The notes: a model not told the origin generated them from the sequence alone. A stretch of DNA of 64,000 bases from Pseudomonas paralactis (GCF_001439735.1 NZ_JYLN01000009.1:62001-126000), one strand, 5' to 3'; shown: positions 8,101 through 16,943, counted from the stretch's first letter. Made by a program: numbers and translations.

Positions 8101-9003
8101 GGCAATCGCGGTCGGGTGGTTGTGGGTTTCAACCTTCATCAGGATGTGCACCGGCTCCTGCACCGCGCCGTACTGGCGGGTTTCCGGGTCCGGGAAGAAA
8201 CGGCCGGCGACGGAGCCGACGATCACCGAGGCGTTGTCCTTATAAGCCGACAGAACGCCTTCGCTGTGCATCACGTAGGTGTTCTTGATCATGCCGAACA
8301 GGCTTTTCTCTTGGCTTTGGCCGTCGATGTCCCAACTGGCGTTGAAGATCTTGTGACGGCAGTGCTCGGAGTTGGCCTGGGCGAACATCATCAGTTCGAT
8401 GTCGTGGGGGTTGCGCTTCAAGCCGTTGAAGGCGTTGACCAGGTAGTCGATCTCGTCTTCGGCCAGGGCCAGGCCCAGCTCGGTGTTGGCCTTCTCGAGG
8501 GCGGCGCGGCCACCGCCCAGCACGTCAATGGCGGTGAGCGGCTTCGGCTCGGCGTGGCTGAACAGGCCGGCAGCCTGTTCCAGCTGGCTGACGATGATCT
8601 GGGTCATGCGGTCGTGCAGGCTGCTGGCGATCAGCTCCGCCTCGGCGTCGCTGAACTGGCCGGCGACGTAGAAGGCGATCCCACGCTCCAGGCGCTGGAT
8701 TTTGTCCAGGCCGCAGTTGCGGGCGATGTCGCTGGCCTTGCTCGACCAGGGCGAGATGGTGCCGAACCGTGGCAGAACCAGGAACAAGCGGCCAGTCGGC
8801 TCTTGAACGGGAACGCTTGGGCCGTACTTCAGAAGGCGTGCCAGCACTTGCTGTTCGTCGGCGGTCAAGACGCCGGTTACGTCGGCGAAGTGAGCAAATT
8901 CAGCGTACAGGCCTGTAACAGCTGAAACCTTCTGGCTCAGTTGCTCAAGGAGTTTGCTGTGGCGAAAGGCAGAAAGGGCAGGAGCGCCGCGCAGGATCAA
9001 CAT
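5107..9003 (-). CDS. purL: Phosphoribosylformylglycinamidine synthase
   Basis: This 1298 aa enzyme catalyses the ATP- and glutamine-dependent fourth step of purine synthesis (FGAR to FGAM). It is the large single-chain form: N-terminal PurS-like part, linker, two AIRS-type halves ('KVETHNHPTAIAPFPGAATG' near 300), and a C-terminal glutamine amidotransferase with 'GVCNGCQMMSNL' (catalytic Cys) and the His-Glu pair around 'MMPHPERVFR'. Its length is normal for gamma-proteobacteria. ATG at 9003 gives the standard 'MLILRGAPALSAFR' start. On the minus strand GCTAGAATGC near 9046-9055 could hold a TAGAAT -10 box, but no clear -35 or PurR site was found. mltF lies divergently upstream. Confidence 0.98.
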   Translation of the reverse strand: MLILRGAPALSAFRHSKLLEQLSQKVSAVTGLYAEFAHFADVTGVLTADEQQVLARLLKYGPSVPVQEPTGRLFLVLPRFGTISPWSSKASDIARNCGLDKIQRLERGIAFYVAGQFSDAEAELIASSLHDRMTQIIVSQLEQAAGLFSHAEPKPLTAIDVLGGGRAALEKANTELGLALAEDEIDYLVNAFNGLKRNPHDIELMMFAQANSEHCRHKIFNASWDIDGQSQEKSLFGMIKNTYVMHSEGVLSAYKDNASVIVGSVAGRFFPDPETRQYGAVQEPVHILMKVETHNHPTAIAPFPGAATGSGGEIRDEGATGRGAKPKAGLTGFTVSNLQIPGFEQPWEVPYGKPERIVTALDIMIEGPLGGAAFNNEFGRPALTGYFRTFEQSITTPRGDEVRGYHKPIMLAGGMGNIREEHVKKGEILVGSKLIVLGGPAMLIGLGGGAASSMATGTSSADLDFASVQRENPEMERRCQEVIDRCWQLGDKNPISFIHDVGAGGLSNAFPELVNDGDRGGRFELRNIPNDEPGMAPHEIWSNESQERYVLAVGPEDFARFQAICERERCPFAVVGEATAEPQLTVTDSHFGNSPVDMPLEVLLGKAPRMHRSAVRESELGDDFDPSTLDLANSIERVLHHPAVASKSFLITIGDRTITGLVARDQMVGPWQVPVADVAVTATSFDVYTGEAMAMGERTPLALLDAPASGRMAIGETLTNIAASRIGKLSDIKLSANWMSAAGHPGEDARLYDTVKAVGMELCPELGITIPVGKDSMSMATRWNEDGTDKSVTSPLSLIVTGFAPVTDIRQTLTPQLRMDKGTTDLILIDLGRGQNRMGASILAQTHGKLGKQAPDVDDAEDLKAFFAVIQGLNADGHLLAYHDRSDGGLLTSVVEMAFAGHCGLNIVLDSVAEDAAEINGILFNEELGAVIQVRQDATPDVLAQFSAAGLAECVAVIGQPINNGEVNISFNGDTVFTGQRRLLQRQWAETSYQIQRLRDNADCAEQEFDVILEEDNPGLSTMLSFDVNQDIAAPYIKKGIRPQVAVLREQGVNGQVEMAAAFDRAGFNAIDVHMSDILAGRVDLNEFKGLVACGGFSYGDVLGAGEGWAKSALFNSRARDAFQGFFERNDSFTLGVCNGCQMMSNLSELIPGSEFWPHFVRNRSEQFEARVAMVQVQESNSIFLQGMAGSRMPIAIAHGEGHAEFASEEALLEADLSGTVALRFVDNHGKVTESYPANPNGSPRGITGLTSRDGRVTIMMPHPERVFRAVQNSWRPEEWNEDGAWMRMFRNARVWVN

Positions 9004-9289
9004 CTTCGGGACAGCCTCGGGAAGGGGTGTGCTTTGAGGCCGTGCATTCTAGCGTAAACCTTCGCCAACGGCACCCGAAACGCTACCGGTGGCCGCCGCC
9101 GAACGTCAGTTGGCACGCTTTGCCTGGGATCAGGGCGTTATCCAGGGCATTGGGCGCAGTTATTTTAACCGTCACAAACGCTCGCCAAGCCCCGTTTCTG
9201 CGGGCTGCAGCACAGTTTTACGCTGGCTAGCAGACAAGTGCGCCGCTGTCGAGATATGGCGCCGTGAGCCGTTTGCGTATACTGCGCAG

Positions 9290-10750
9290 ATGTTCTTCCC
9301 AACTGTTTCGCGCCTGCGATGGGTCAAATGGCTCATCGCCACCCTGCTCTTCCTGATGCTCAGTGCCTGTGTTGATAAACCCAGCACACTGGAGCGAATC
9401 AAGGAGGATGGCGTATTGCGGGTGGTCACCCGCAACAGTCCGGCCACGTATTTCCAGGACCGTAACGGTCAGACCGGTTTCGAATATGAACTGGTCAAGC
9501 GTTTTGCCGACGAGTTGGGCGTGAAGCTGGAAATCGAGACCGCCGACAACCTTGATGACCTGTTCGGTCAGTTGGGCAAACCCAACGGTCCGGTTCTGGC
9601 CGCCGCCGGCTTGGTCAGCAGCGAGCAGCGCCGGCAACAGGTGCGTTTTTCCCACCCGTACCTGGAAGTGACCCCGCAGATCATCTACCGCAACGGCCAA
9701 TCGCGCCCCACCAACGCCACCGACCTGGTGGGCAAGAAGATCATGGTGCTCAAGGGCAGCACCCACGCCGAGCAACTGGCGGCGCTGAAGAAGCAGAACC
9801 CCGCAATTGAATACGAAGAGTCCGACGCGGTTGAAGTGGTCGACCTGCTGCGCATGGTCGACGAGGGGCAGATCGACCTGACCCTGGTGGACTCCAACGA
9901 AGTCGCCATGAACCAGGTGTACTTCCCCAATGTGCGCGTGGCCTTCGACCTCGGCAATGCCAGCAATCAAAGCTGGGCCGTGGCGGCAGGCGACGACAAC
10001 AGCCTGCTCAACGAGATCAACAGTTACCTGGACAAGGTGGAGAAGAACGGCACCTTGCAGCGTCTGAAAGACCGTTATTACGGGCACGTCGACGTGCTCG
10101 GTTATGTGGGCGCCTATACCTTTGCCCAGCATCTGCAACAACGCCTGCCCAAGTACGAGAAACACTTTCGTGCGTATGCCAAGGCAGAAAAGGTCGATTG
10201 GCGGCTGCTGGCAGCCATCGGCTACCAGGAATCGCTGTGGCAACCCACGGTCACCTCCAAGACCGGCGTGCGCGGCCTGATGATGCTGACCCAGAACACC
10301 GCGCAAGCCATGGGCGTGTCCAACCGCCTGGACCCCAAGCAGAGCATCATGGGCGGCGCCAAGTACCTGGCCAGGATCAAGGATGAGCTGGACGACAAGA
10401 TCGCCGAGCCCGACCGCACCTGGTTCGCCCTCGCCGCTTACAACGTAGGCACCGGCCACCTGGACGACGCGCGCATCCTGGCGAAGAAAGAAGGCCTGAA
10501 CCCGAACAAGTGGCTGGACGTGAAGAAAATGCTGCCACGCCTGTCGCAGAAGCAGTGGTACAGCAAGACCCGCTATGGTTATGCACGTGGCGGCGAGCCG
10601 GTGCATTTTGTGGCGAACATCCGGCGTTACTACGACATTCTTACCTGGGTGACCCAGCCGCAACTGGAAGGCAACCAGGTGGTGGAAGGCAACCTGCATG
10701 TGCCGGGCGTGGACAAGACCAAGCCTGCGCAAGACACCCCTCAACTCTGA
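9290..10750 (+). CDS. mltF: Membrane-bound lytic murein transglycosylase F
   Basis: This 486 aa outer-membrane lipoprotein cleaves peptidoglycan. It has a signal peptide with lipobox 'LSAC' (C27), a periplasmic solute-binding-like module at about 35-265 ('GVLRVVTRNSPATYF'), and a lytic transglycosylase domain with catalytic Glu314 in 'AAIGYQESLWQP' and 'ALAAYNVGTGHL'. The frame is open to 9089, but ATG at 9290 gives the family's usual length and places the signal peptide first. There is no ribosome site before it, while TATACT lies at 9279-9284, so the message may be leaderless. The 285-base gap to purL otherwise shows nothing clear. Confidence 0.93.
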   Translation: MFFPTVSRLRWVKWLIATLLFLMLSACVDKPSTLERIKEDGVLRVVTRNSPATYFQDRNGQTGFEYELVKRFADELGVKLEIETADNLDDLFGQLGKPNGPVLAAAGLVSSEQRRQQVRFSHPYLEVTPQIIYRNGQSRPTNATDLVGKKIMVLKGSTHAEQLAALKKQNPAIEYEESDAVEVVDLLRMVDEGQIDLTLVDSNEVAMNQVYFPNVRVAFDLGNASNQSWAVAAGDDNSLLNEINSYLDKVEKNGTLQRLKDRYYGHVDVLGYVGAYTFAQHLQQRLPKYEKHFRAYAKAEKVDWRLLAAIGYQESLWQPTVTSKTGVRGLMMLTQNTAQAMGVSNRLDPKQSIMGGAKYLARIKDELDDKIAEPDRTWFALAAYNVGTGHLDDARILAKKEGLNPNKWLDVKKMLPRLSQKQWYSKTRYGYARGGEPVHFVANIRRYYDILTWVTQPQLEGNQVVEGNLHVPGVDKTKPAQDTPQL

Positions 10751-10778
10751 TCACGACAGCCCGCACACTGCAAATCCC

Positions 10779-10870
10779 TGTGGGAGCCGGGCTTGCCCGC
10801 GATGGCGGCCTGACAGTCAAGGTATTCGGCGCCTGACACACTGCTATCGCGGGCAAGCCCGGCTCCCACA
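10779..10870. repeat. REPIN, GTGGGAGCCGGGCTTGCCC family
   Basis: Head-to-head arms at 10779-10803 and 10846-10870 with core TGTGGGAGCCGGGCTTGCCC pair over 25 bases. The element fills most of the gap between convergent mltF and the trehalose operon. The same family is at 23327-23392 and, with one arm changed, at 38103-38186. Confidence 0.9.
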
Positions 10871-10886
10871 TTTGATCATCGTAGCC

Positions 10887-11165
10887 TTATAGGCCGGTGA
10901 GCAGGTGGAGCACGCCGCCCGGCAGTACCATCACGGCGGGTATGCCCGCTGCCTTCAACGCCGACTCATCCAACCCACCCACCTCCTTTAATTGCACCCT
11001 CACCCGCGTCAGTGCCACGCGCTGCTGTGACGTGACGTTCCCCTCCCCACCCAATGCACTCAGCACCTCGGCCGACAACAGGCTCGGTGTCGGTACGGCA
11101 ACCGAATCCGCCACCAAATCAGGCGTCAGGGCTTTCCAGAACGCCCGCTGCAATTTCTCGAACAT
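10887..11165 (-). CDS. Small PTS EIIB-like protein lacking the active cysteine
   Basis: 92 aa. Residues 30-92 ('LSALGGEGNV', 'VALTRVRVQLKEVGGLDESA', 'GIPAVMVLPGGVLHLL') match the glucose-family EIIB fold. EIIB normally has Cys at the position occupied here by A51 ('xxC-x-TRLR' becomes 'VALTRVR'), so it cannot carry phosphate in the usual way. It is the last gene of the trehalose operon, two bases after the EIIA-HPr-EI fusion, which points to a role linked to that system, perhaps as a regulator or a decoy that binds EIIA. It resembles the second EIIB domain of NagE (795-2492), which has the same Cys-to-Ala change. Confidence 0.8.
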   Translation of the reverse strand: MFEKLQRAFWKALTPDLVADSVAVPTPSLLSAEVLSALGGEGNVTSQQRVALTRVRVQLKEVGGLDESALKAAGIPAVMVLPGGVLHLLTGL

Positions 11166-11167
11166 GC

Positions 11168-13702
11168 TCAGTGCTCCACGACAGGTGAGGTTTCAACGGT
11201 GGCGGCGTGGTACAGGCGCAGGGCCTCACGCACTTGGCCGGCTTCTTCCAGGCCCAGCACTTGGCGGGCGATGATCTGGCAGTCGAGCAGGTCCAGCTCA
11301 CGCACGGTGGCCTTGATGGTCGGGATCAGCGGCACGCTGACCGACAGCTCATCCACGCCGAGCCCGATCAATACCGGCACCGCCACGGTTTCAGAGGCCA
11401 GCGCACCACATACCCCCACCCACTTGCCGTGGGCATGGGCCGCCTTGACGGTGATGTCGATCAAGCGCAGTACCGCCGGGTGAAAACTGTCGGCCTGGCT
11501 GGCCAGGCGCGGGTGGTCACGGTCCATGGCGAGGGTGTATTGGGTCAGGTCGTTGGTGCCGATGGAGAAGAAATCCACATGGGGCGCAAACACATCCGCC
11601 ATCAGCGCCGCGCTGGGGACTTCGATCATGATGCCCAGCTTCGGTAACTCGGTCAGCCCGAGCGCCAACGCCTCTTCTTCGAGCATCTTGCGCGCCAGGT
11701 GCAGCTCCGACAGCAGGCTGACCATCGGCAACATGATATGCAGCCGCGCCAGGCCTGCGCTGGCAAGAATCGCGCGCAGCTGTTCACGCAGCAACTCGGG
11801 GCGCTCCAGGCACAGGCGAATACCGCGCAGGCCAAGGAACGGGTTGGTCTCGCTTTCCATCGGCACATAGGCCAAGGGCTTATCGCCACCCACATCCAAA
11901 GTGCGCACTACCAGGTTGCGCTCGGTACCCAGGGCGCGGGCGATGGCGCTGTAGGTGCCAGCCTGCTCTTCGGCGCCAGGGGCACGGTTGCGGTCCAGGT
12001 AGAGGAACTCCGAACGCAGCAGGCCCACGCCTTCCCCGCCCAGGGTCAGGGATTGCTTTACTTCCTGCAACGAAGCCACGTTGGCCGTGACTTCGACATG
12101 ATGCCCATCGCGGGTGACCGCCGCCCGTGAGGCCTGCGCCACTTCACGTTGCAGCCGCAGTTTTTGCTGTTGGCGAACTGCCTGCAATTGTTCGATTTCA
12201 GCCAGGTCCGGCTCCAGGTGCAGCTCGCCTTTGTCAGCATTGAGCAGCACCCGCTTGCCGTTGGCCAGGGCCAATACCTGGCTAGGCACCCCGCAAATCG
12301 ACGGCAGGCCGAGCGCCCGGGCGAGGATTGCCACATGGCTGGTCGCGCCACCGGCGACCGTGACGAAGCCTAAAACTTTACTGGCATCCAGGCCGGCGGT
12401 TTGTGAAGGCGTCAGCTGTTCGGCGACCAGGATGGCGCACTCCGGCAGCTCCATTGATCGCTCGGGCACGCCCAGGATCAACTTGAGCACGCGCTGGCCA
12501 ACATCGGCCAAGTCCGCCGCACGCTCAGCGAGCAGTGCTTTACCCAGGCCCTCGAAGAGTTGGGCGGTCGCCACTGTGGCGCGGTTCCAGGCAAAGGCGG
12601 CACTCTTGCCCTCGGCCAGCAGGCTATAGGCTTGTTCCAGCAGGGTGGGGTCTTCGAGCAATTCTTGATGGGCGCGAAAGATTTCAGCCTGGGCACTGCC
12701 GGCCGCCTTGGCTTGCAAGCCTTGCAGCGCCTCGGTTGCCGCCCGCAGGCCACGCGCCAATGCGGCCCGTTCAAAGGTTTCTCCGGCGCCAGCTTCGGGA
12801 ATATCGAGCGCCGGCTCCGCCACTTGGACAACCTGGCCAAACGCCGAGCCCGGTGATGCGCAGACGCCCCGCAGCACGGTCGCCGAAGACGCCGGCGCAG
12901 CGGGCCTGCTGATCTTCTCGACCGCTACCGGCAAGGTCTCGCCACAGCCGTCGAGCAACAACGCCACCAGCGCCTGGATCGCCGCCTCGGCATCCTCGCC
13001 CGCCGCGCTCACCTGCAGGCTATCGCCCTGGGAGGTCTGCAGCGCCATGATCGCCACAAGCGACTTGGCATTCGCGCTCAAGGTTTGCTTGTGCAGAAAG
13101 ATGCTGGAACTGAACCCCTTTGCCGCCTGGGCAAACACTGCCGCAGGTCGGGCGTGCAAGCCGTTGGCATTGGGAAGGGTTACTGGCTTGGAGAACAGCG
13201 CATTGCCCTCCTCCTCGTCCACCTCAGCGGCCATCTGCCCCGGTGAAACCTGCAACAGTGGCTGGCCGGACTCGACCAGCGCCTGATCGGCCACCAACGG
13301 CACAAACGGCTCGCCGCTCACAATGAGCATCAAGGTCAACAGGCTGCGTGCATGGAGCGCCACATAGTCTGCATCGAACTCGATCAGCGGCTGCCCGGCC
13401 TCCACCCGTTGGCCTTCCTCGACCAGGCGGGTGAAGCCCTGGCCTGCCAGGTTCACGGTGTCCAGGCCAATATGCAGCAGCACCTGCACACCGTTATCGG
13501 CGGTGACACTGACCGCGTGGCCGCTGTCCTGAATGTTGCTGATCACCCCGGCCACTGGCGCGCAGAGGGTCTGCGAGGTGGGGTCGATGCACAGGCCATC
13601 GCCAATCACGCGGCCGGAAAATACCGGGTCGGGCACCTGATCCAGCGCCAGCAAAACCCCGGACAAGGGTGCCAGCAGTTCCAGGGGTTGAGATGTGGTC
13701 AT
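11168..13702 (-). CDS. PTS multiphosphoryl transfer protein EIIA-HPr-EI
   Basis: This 844 aa cytoplasmic fusion relays phosphate from PEP to the trehalose permease. Domain order is EIIA-Glc (about 1-150; H77 in 'VLLHIGLDTVNL'), HPr (about 168-255; H183 in 'NGLHARPAA'), then enzyme I (about 275-830; phospho-His H456 in 'GGATSHVAILARALGLP', C765 in 'GVCGALAS'). All key residues are present. Since TreB at 16944-18386 has only EIIB and EIIC domains, this fusion supplies the missing EIIA, HPr and EI. It lies between the porin and the small EIIB-like gene in the same direction. A homologous enzyme I is at 1-768. ATG at 13702; TGA ends two bases before the next ATG. Confidence 0.94.
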   Translation of the reverse strand: MTTSQPLELLAPLSGVLLALDQVPDPVFSGRVIGDGLCIDPTSQTLCAPVAGVISNIQDSGHAVSVTADNGVQVLLHIGLDTVNLAGQGFTRLVEEGQRVEAGQPLIEFDADYVALHARSLLTLMLIVSGEPFVPLVADQALVESGQPLLQVSPGQMAAEVDEEEGNALFSKPVTLPNANGLHARPAAVFAQAAKGFSSSIFLHKQTLSANAKSLVAIMALQTSQGDSLQVSAAGEDAEAAIQALVALLLDGCGETLPVAVEKISRPAAPASSATVLRGVCASPGSAFGQVVQVAEPALDIPEAGAGETFERAALARGLRAATEALQGLQAKAAGSAQAEIFRAHQELLEDPTLLEQAYSLLAEGKSAAFAWNRATVATAQLFEGLGKALLAERAADLADVGQRVLKLILGVPERSMELPECAILVAEQLTPSQTAGLDASKVLGFVTVAGGATSHVAILARALGLPSICGVPSQVLALANGKRVLLNADKGELHLEPDLAEIEQLQAVRQQQKLRLQREVAQASRAAVTRDGHHVEVTANVASLQEVKQSLTLGGEGVGLLRSEFLYLDRNRAPGAEEQAGTYSAIARALGTERNLVVRTLDVGGDKPLAYVPMESETNPFLGLRGIRLCLERPELLREQLRAILASAGLARLHIMLPMVSLLSELHLARKMLEEEALALGLTELPKLGIMIEVPSAALMADVFAPHVDFFSIGTNDLTQYTLAMDRDHPRLASQADSFHPAVLRLIDITVKAAHAHGKWVGVCGALASETVAVPVLIGLGVDELSVSVPLIPTIKATVRELDLLDCQIIARQVLGLEEAGQVREALRLYHAATVETSPVVEH

Positions 13703-13787
13703 GACTTCACCTGTTTGTGTTGTTCTTTAAAAATCATTGAGTCGATGCAAGGTTGAGGATGACGAAGATCAAAGGTGGGAGCCCGGA

Positions 13788-15008
13788 TTACTTCCACCAA
13801 TATTCGACCTGCACACCGACGTTCGAACCATGCCGCGCGGTGCCATAGGCGCCGGTATCGGATAACGCCGAGCCCGCCGCCAGCTCATTGGCCGCACGCT
13901 TGGCCGCCTGGTTCCAGGACGCATAGGTGTAATACAACCGCACTTCTGGCCGAGCCCAGAACTCCGGGCCTTTGGGCGACCAGGTCGGGGCGAAGGTAAA
14001 TTTGCTCAGTTTGCGCGTACCTCCGGTGGCCTCGACCTGATCGTGCCCCAGCTCAGTGACCAGTTTGAATTGCTCGCTGAGCGCATACGCCGGACGCACA
14101 CCGAGGGACATCCAGTTCTGATCCTGACGCCCAGGGCGCACATCTTTCTGGTACACAGCTTCAACTTGTCCACCGAAACGCGGTGTCACCTGCCAATCAA
14201 AGAACTCCACGGCGCGGTAACTTTTGCTGCTTTTGTCCAGCCTGGTATTGCCGGTGTAACCCAGGCCGGTGCCAGGGCCTTCGCCGTACTGCAGGGCAAA
14301 CTTGTTCTTGCCACCCAGGAAGGCCGCTTGTACATGCTGCGCCGTCAGCGCCCAGCCGCTGTTGGTGTCACGCCCACCGGCCTTGGCGATGTAGCTCAAG
14401 CCAAGCTCCAGTTCGCCACCGGGGTTGGTCTTGAAACCTGCGACGTTGAAGTCGTGACGGGTGGCGTATTCCTTCTGGTACAGGTTGTCCTTGCGCGACA
14501 GGGCGTAGCTGTATTTCAAGCCGCCGATCAGCACATCCTCGATTCCCCCGCCGGTGGCGCTCTGGTTCCAGTAGTAGAAATCCGAGATATGGATGTCGTT
14601 ACGCTTGTAGTAACGCCGCCCGGCCCACAGCGAACCACCATTGAGGCTGGGCAGATTGGACCATTGCGCATACATCTGCGGCATACGCGCCGAACCGTTG
14701 TTTTCGCCCTGGAACTTCAGGGCGCGGTCGTACTTGTTGTAGAGGGAAGCCATGGCATCGACGCTGAACACCGACCCGTCATCTAGGGTCAGCAAATCCT
14801 GACGCAGCTCCAGCTCCGCGTACTGCTCGCATTCGTTGCCCAAGCGGTACTTGGTTTGCGCCCCCGGCAGTTGGAAGCATTGCTGCTTGCCACTGCCGGT
14901 CGATGTGCCTGCGCCGCTGCGCAAGTAACCGGCGAATTCCAGAGCCTGGGCGCCAAACGGCGCAGCGAGGCACGAGGCGATAAGGCCCAGCTTTATTGTT
15001 GTTTTCAT
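13788..15008 (-). CDS. LamB-type maltoporin/trehalose porin
   Basis: This 406 aa outer-membrane protein has a signal peptide ('MKTTIKLGLIASCLAAPFGAQA'-like, cut after about residue 22) and alternating beta-strand sequence ending in an aromatic 'VQVEYWWK', as expected for an outer-membrane barrel. The N-terminal 'FAGYLRSGAGTS' and 'SLWAGRRYYKRNDIHISDFYY' patterns are those of LamB maltoporins. Its place between treC and the EI fusion makes trehalose the likely sugar carried. Known LamB proteins form trimers with 18-stranded barrels. ATG at 15008 with a nearby AGGAG-like site (AAAGGAGC). Confidence 0.9.
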   Translation of the reverse strand: MKTTIKLGLIASCLAAPFGAQALEFAGYLRSGAGTSTGSGKQQCFQLPGAQTKYRLGNECEQYAELELRQDLLTLDDGSVFSVDAMASLYNKYDRALKFQGENNGSARMPQMYAQWSNLPSLNGGSLWAGRRYYKRNDIHISDFYYWNQSATGGGIEDVLIGGLKYSYALSRKDNLYQKEYATRHDFNVAGFKTNPGGELELGLSYIAKAGGRDTNSGWALTAQHVQAAFLGGKNKFALQYGEGPGTGLGYTGNTRLDKSSKSYRAVEFFDWQVTPRFGGQVEAVYQKDVRPGRQDQNWMSLGVRPAYALSEQFKLVTELGHDQVEATGGTRKLSKFTFAPTWSPKGPEFWARPEVRLYYTYASWNQAAKRAANELAAGSALSDTGAYGTARHGSNVGVQVEYWWK

Positions 15009-15065
15009 GAAGCGCTCCTTTTCTTTTTATTGTTTTTTCTTACTGTCTTGCGTGACGCGATCACC

Positions 15066-15165
15066 TGTAGGAGCGAGCTTGCTCGGGAAGAACTTGCAGC
15101 CTCCACGCACACCCTGGAGGGGCGCGTTATCGTTGGCGATCTTCGCGAGCAAGCTCGCTCCTACA
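15066..15165. repeat. REPIN, GTAGGAGCGAGCTTGCTCGC family
   Basis: Arms at 15066-15088 and 15142-15165 face each other in the gap between treC and the porin gene. One arm has CTCGGGAA in place of CTCGCGAA. The loop holds GCGTTATCGTTGGCG, nearly the same as in the two other members of this family in the window. Inside an operon such an element may protect or end the upstream message. Confidence 0.88.
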
Positions 15166-15174
15166 GGGGGTATC

Positions 15175-16821
15175 TCAACCCGTCAGGTGCAGCACGAAGG
15201 ACTCATAGGGGCGTAGCACCACCGTGCTCGTGCGCACCGGGCAGTCGGGGTAGTTGCTGATCAGCAAGCGTTGTTCGCACGCCGCGTTGATGACGCCATC
15301 GGGCAATTGGATTTCGCACGGCGTGCCGTAGAAGTTGTTGAGCACCAACAGGCGCTCGCCCTGGCCTTCACGCAGGTAGGCCCAAACCTTGGGATGGTCT
15401 TGCAGCAGTGGGCGATAAACGCCTTGCTGGATCAGGGGCTCATGGCGCCGCAGGGCGATCAATGCACGGTAGTGATGCAGCACCGAGTCCGGGTCATCCA
15501 GCTGGTTTTCGACATTGATGTGCGCAGCGTTGGCCGGGATGCCAATCCATGGCTCGCCAAGGCTGAAGCCGGCATTGGCCTGGTCGCTCCACTGCATGGG
15601 CGTACGCCCGTTGTCGCGAGACTTCTGCATGATTGCCGCCATGCTCGACGCCTCGGACTCTCCTGCATCGCGCTTGAGTCGGAAGATATTCAGGGTTTCC
15701 ACATCGCGATATTGTTCGATGCTGTCAAAGCCCGGATTGGTCATACCCAGTTCTTCGCCCTGATACACATAGGGTGTGCCCTGGAGGAAGTGCAGCGCGG
15801 TGGCAAGCATCTTGGCCGAGACCACGCGATATTCGCCGTCATCACCAAAGCGCGAGACCACCCGTGGCTGATCGTGGTTACACCAGAACAACGCGTTCCA
15901 ACCACCACCGGCCTGCATACCTGTCTGCCAATCGGAGAGGATCTGCTTGAGTTGCAGGAAATCAAAATCAGCCTTCACCCACTTTTGCAGGTTGGGGTAA
16001 TCGACTTTCAGGTGGTGGAAGTTGAAGGTCATCGACAGCTCTTTCGAGGCCGGATTCGAGTAGCGAATGCAGTGTTCCAGGCGAGTGGACGACATCTCGC
16101 CCACGTTAATCAGGTCATGGCCTTCGAAGACTTCGCGGTGCATTTGCTGCAGGTACTCATGCACATGCGGGCCGTCGGTATAGAAGCGGCGGCCGTCGCT
16201 GGTGTCTTCAGGGAAATCGGCGGGCTTGGAGATCAGGTTGATCACATCCAGGCGAAAACCACCCACGCCTTTGTCTCGCCAGAAACGCATCATCTTGAAC
16301 ACTTCGGCGCGCACCCTGGGGTTGTCCCAATTGAGGTCGGCCTGGGTATGGTCAAACAGGTGCAGGTAATACTGGCCAGTCTGCGCTTCGTATTCCCAGG
16401 CCGAGCCGCCGAACTTGGACTCCCAGTTGTTCGGCTGGTCGCGCCAGATGTAGAAGTCACGGTAAGGGTTGTCGAGGCTGCTGCGTGCCTGCTGGAACCA
16501 TTCGTGTTCGATAGAGGTGTGGTTGACCACGATGTCGAGCATCAGCTTGATACCACGCTTGGCGGCTTCGCTGATCAGCAGGTCGCAGTCGGCCATGGTC
16601 CCGTAGCTGGGGTCGATGGCGTAGTAGTCGCTGATGTCGTAGCCGTTGTCACGCTGAGGCGAACGCAGGAAGGGGGTGACCCACAGGCAATCGATGCCCA
16701 GCCAGTGCAGGTAGTCGAGCTTGTCGACGATGCCCAGCAGGTCACCGGTGGCGTTACCCGCGTGGCTGTGGAAGCTTTTTGGGTAGATCTGGTAGATCAC
16801 CGAGTGTTGCCAGGTTTGCAT
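15175..16821 (-). CDS. treC: Trehalose-6-phosphate hydrolase
   Basis: This 548 aa cytoplasmic GH13 enzyme splits trehalose-6-phosphate into glucose and glucose-6-phosphate. The alpha-amylase motifs are in order: 'DIVVNHTS', 'GGFRLDVINLI' (nucleophile Asp), 'INVGEMSST' (acid Glu) and 'FWCNHDQPRVVSRFGDDGEY' (third Asp). The length is normal. ATG at 16821 gives 'MQTWQHSVIYQIYPKSF', typical of TreC. It is the second gene of the operon behind treB, separated by a 122-base gap filled mostly by a REPIN. Confidence 0.96.
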   Translation of the reverse strand: MQTWQHSVIYQIYPKSFHSHAGNATGDLLGIVDKLDYLHWLGIDCLWVTPFLRSPQRDNGYDISDYYAIDPSYGTMADCDLLISEAAKRGIKLMLDIVVNHTSIEHEWFQQARSSLDNPYRDFYIWRDQPNNWESKFGGSAWEYEAQTGQYYLHLFDHTQADLNWDNPRVRAEVFKMMRFWRDKGVGGFRLDVINLISKPADFPEDTSDGRRFYTDGPHVHEYLQQMHREVFEGHDLINVGEMSSTRLEHCIRYSNPASKELSMTFNFHHLKVDYPNLQKWVKADFDFLQLKQILSDWQTGMQAGGGWNALFWCNHDQPRVVSRFGDDGEYRVVSAKMLATALHFLQGTPYVYQGEELGMTNPGFDSIEQYRDVETLNIFRLKRDAGESEASSMAAIMQKSRDNGRTPMQWSDQANAGFSLGEPWIGIPANAAHINVENQLDDPDSVLHHYRALIALRRHEPLIQQGVYRPLLQDHPKVWAYLREGQGERLLVLNNFYGTPCEIQLPDGVINAACEQRLLISNYPDCPVRTSTVVLRPYESFVLHLTG

Positions 16822-16865
16822 GGTGGGTTCCTTCAGTAGAGTTGGGTGCTGGCCCTTCCGGCCTC

Positions 16866-16935
16866 ATCGCAGGCAAGCCAGCTCCCACACTTGAATGTGT
16901 TCACACATCACTGTGGGAACTGGCTTGCCTGCGAT
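16866..16935. repeat. REPIN, GTGGGAGCTGGCTTGCC family
   Basis: Arms at 16866-16889 and 16912-16935 in the treB-treC gap; one arm has GGGAACTGG for GGGAGCTGG. The short loop contains GTGTTCACACA. Confidence 0.88.
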
Positions 16936-16943
16936 AGCGATCT

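Noticed and set aside
5020..8925. 1301-codon open frame on the plus strand opposite purL
   Set aside because: It is an antisense shadow of purL, caused by high GC at third codon positions. The protein is His/Val/Gln-rich, matches nothing, and purL is certain.
10779..10870. REPINs considered as CRISPR repeats or phage attachment sites
   Set aside because: They are isolated head-to-head pairs with no regular spacers, no cas genes and no integrase; their palindromic cores fit REP families.
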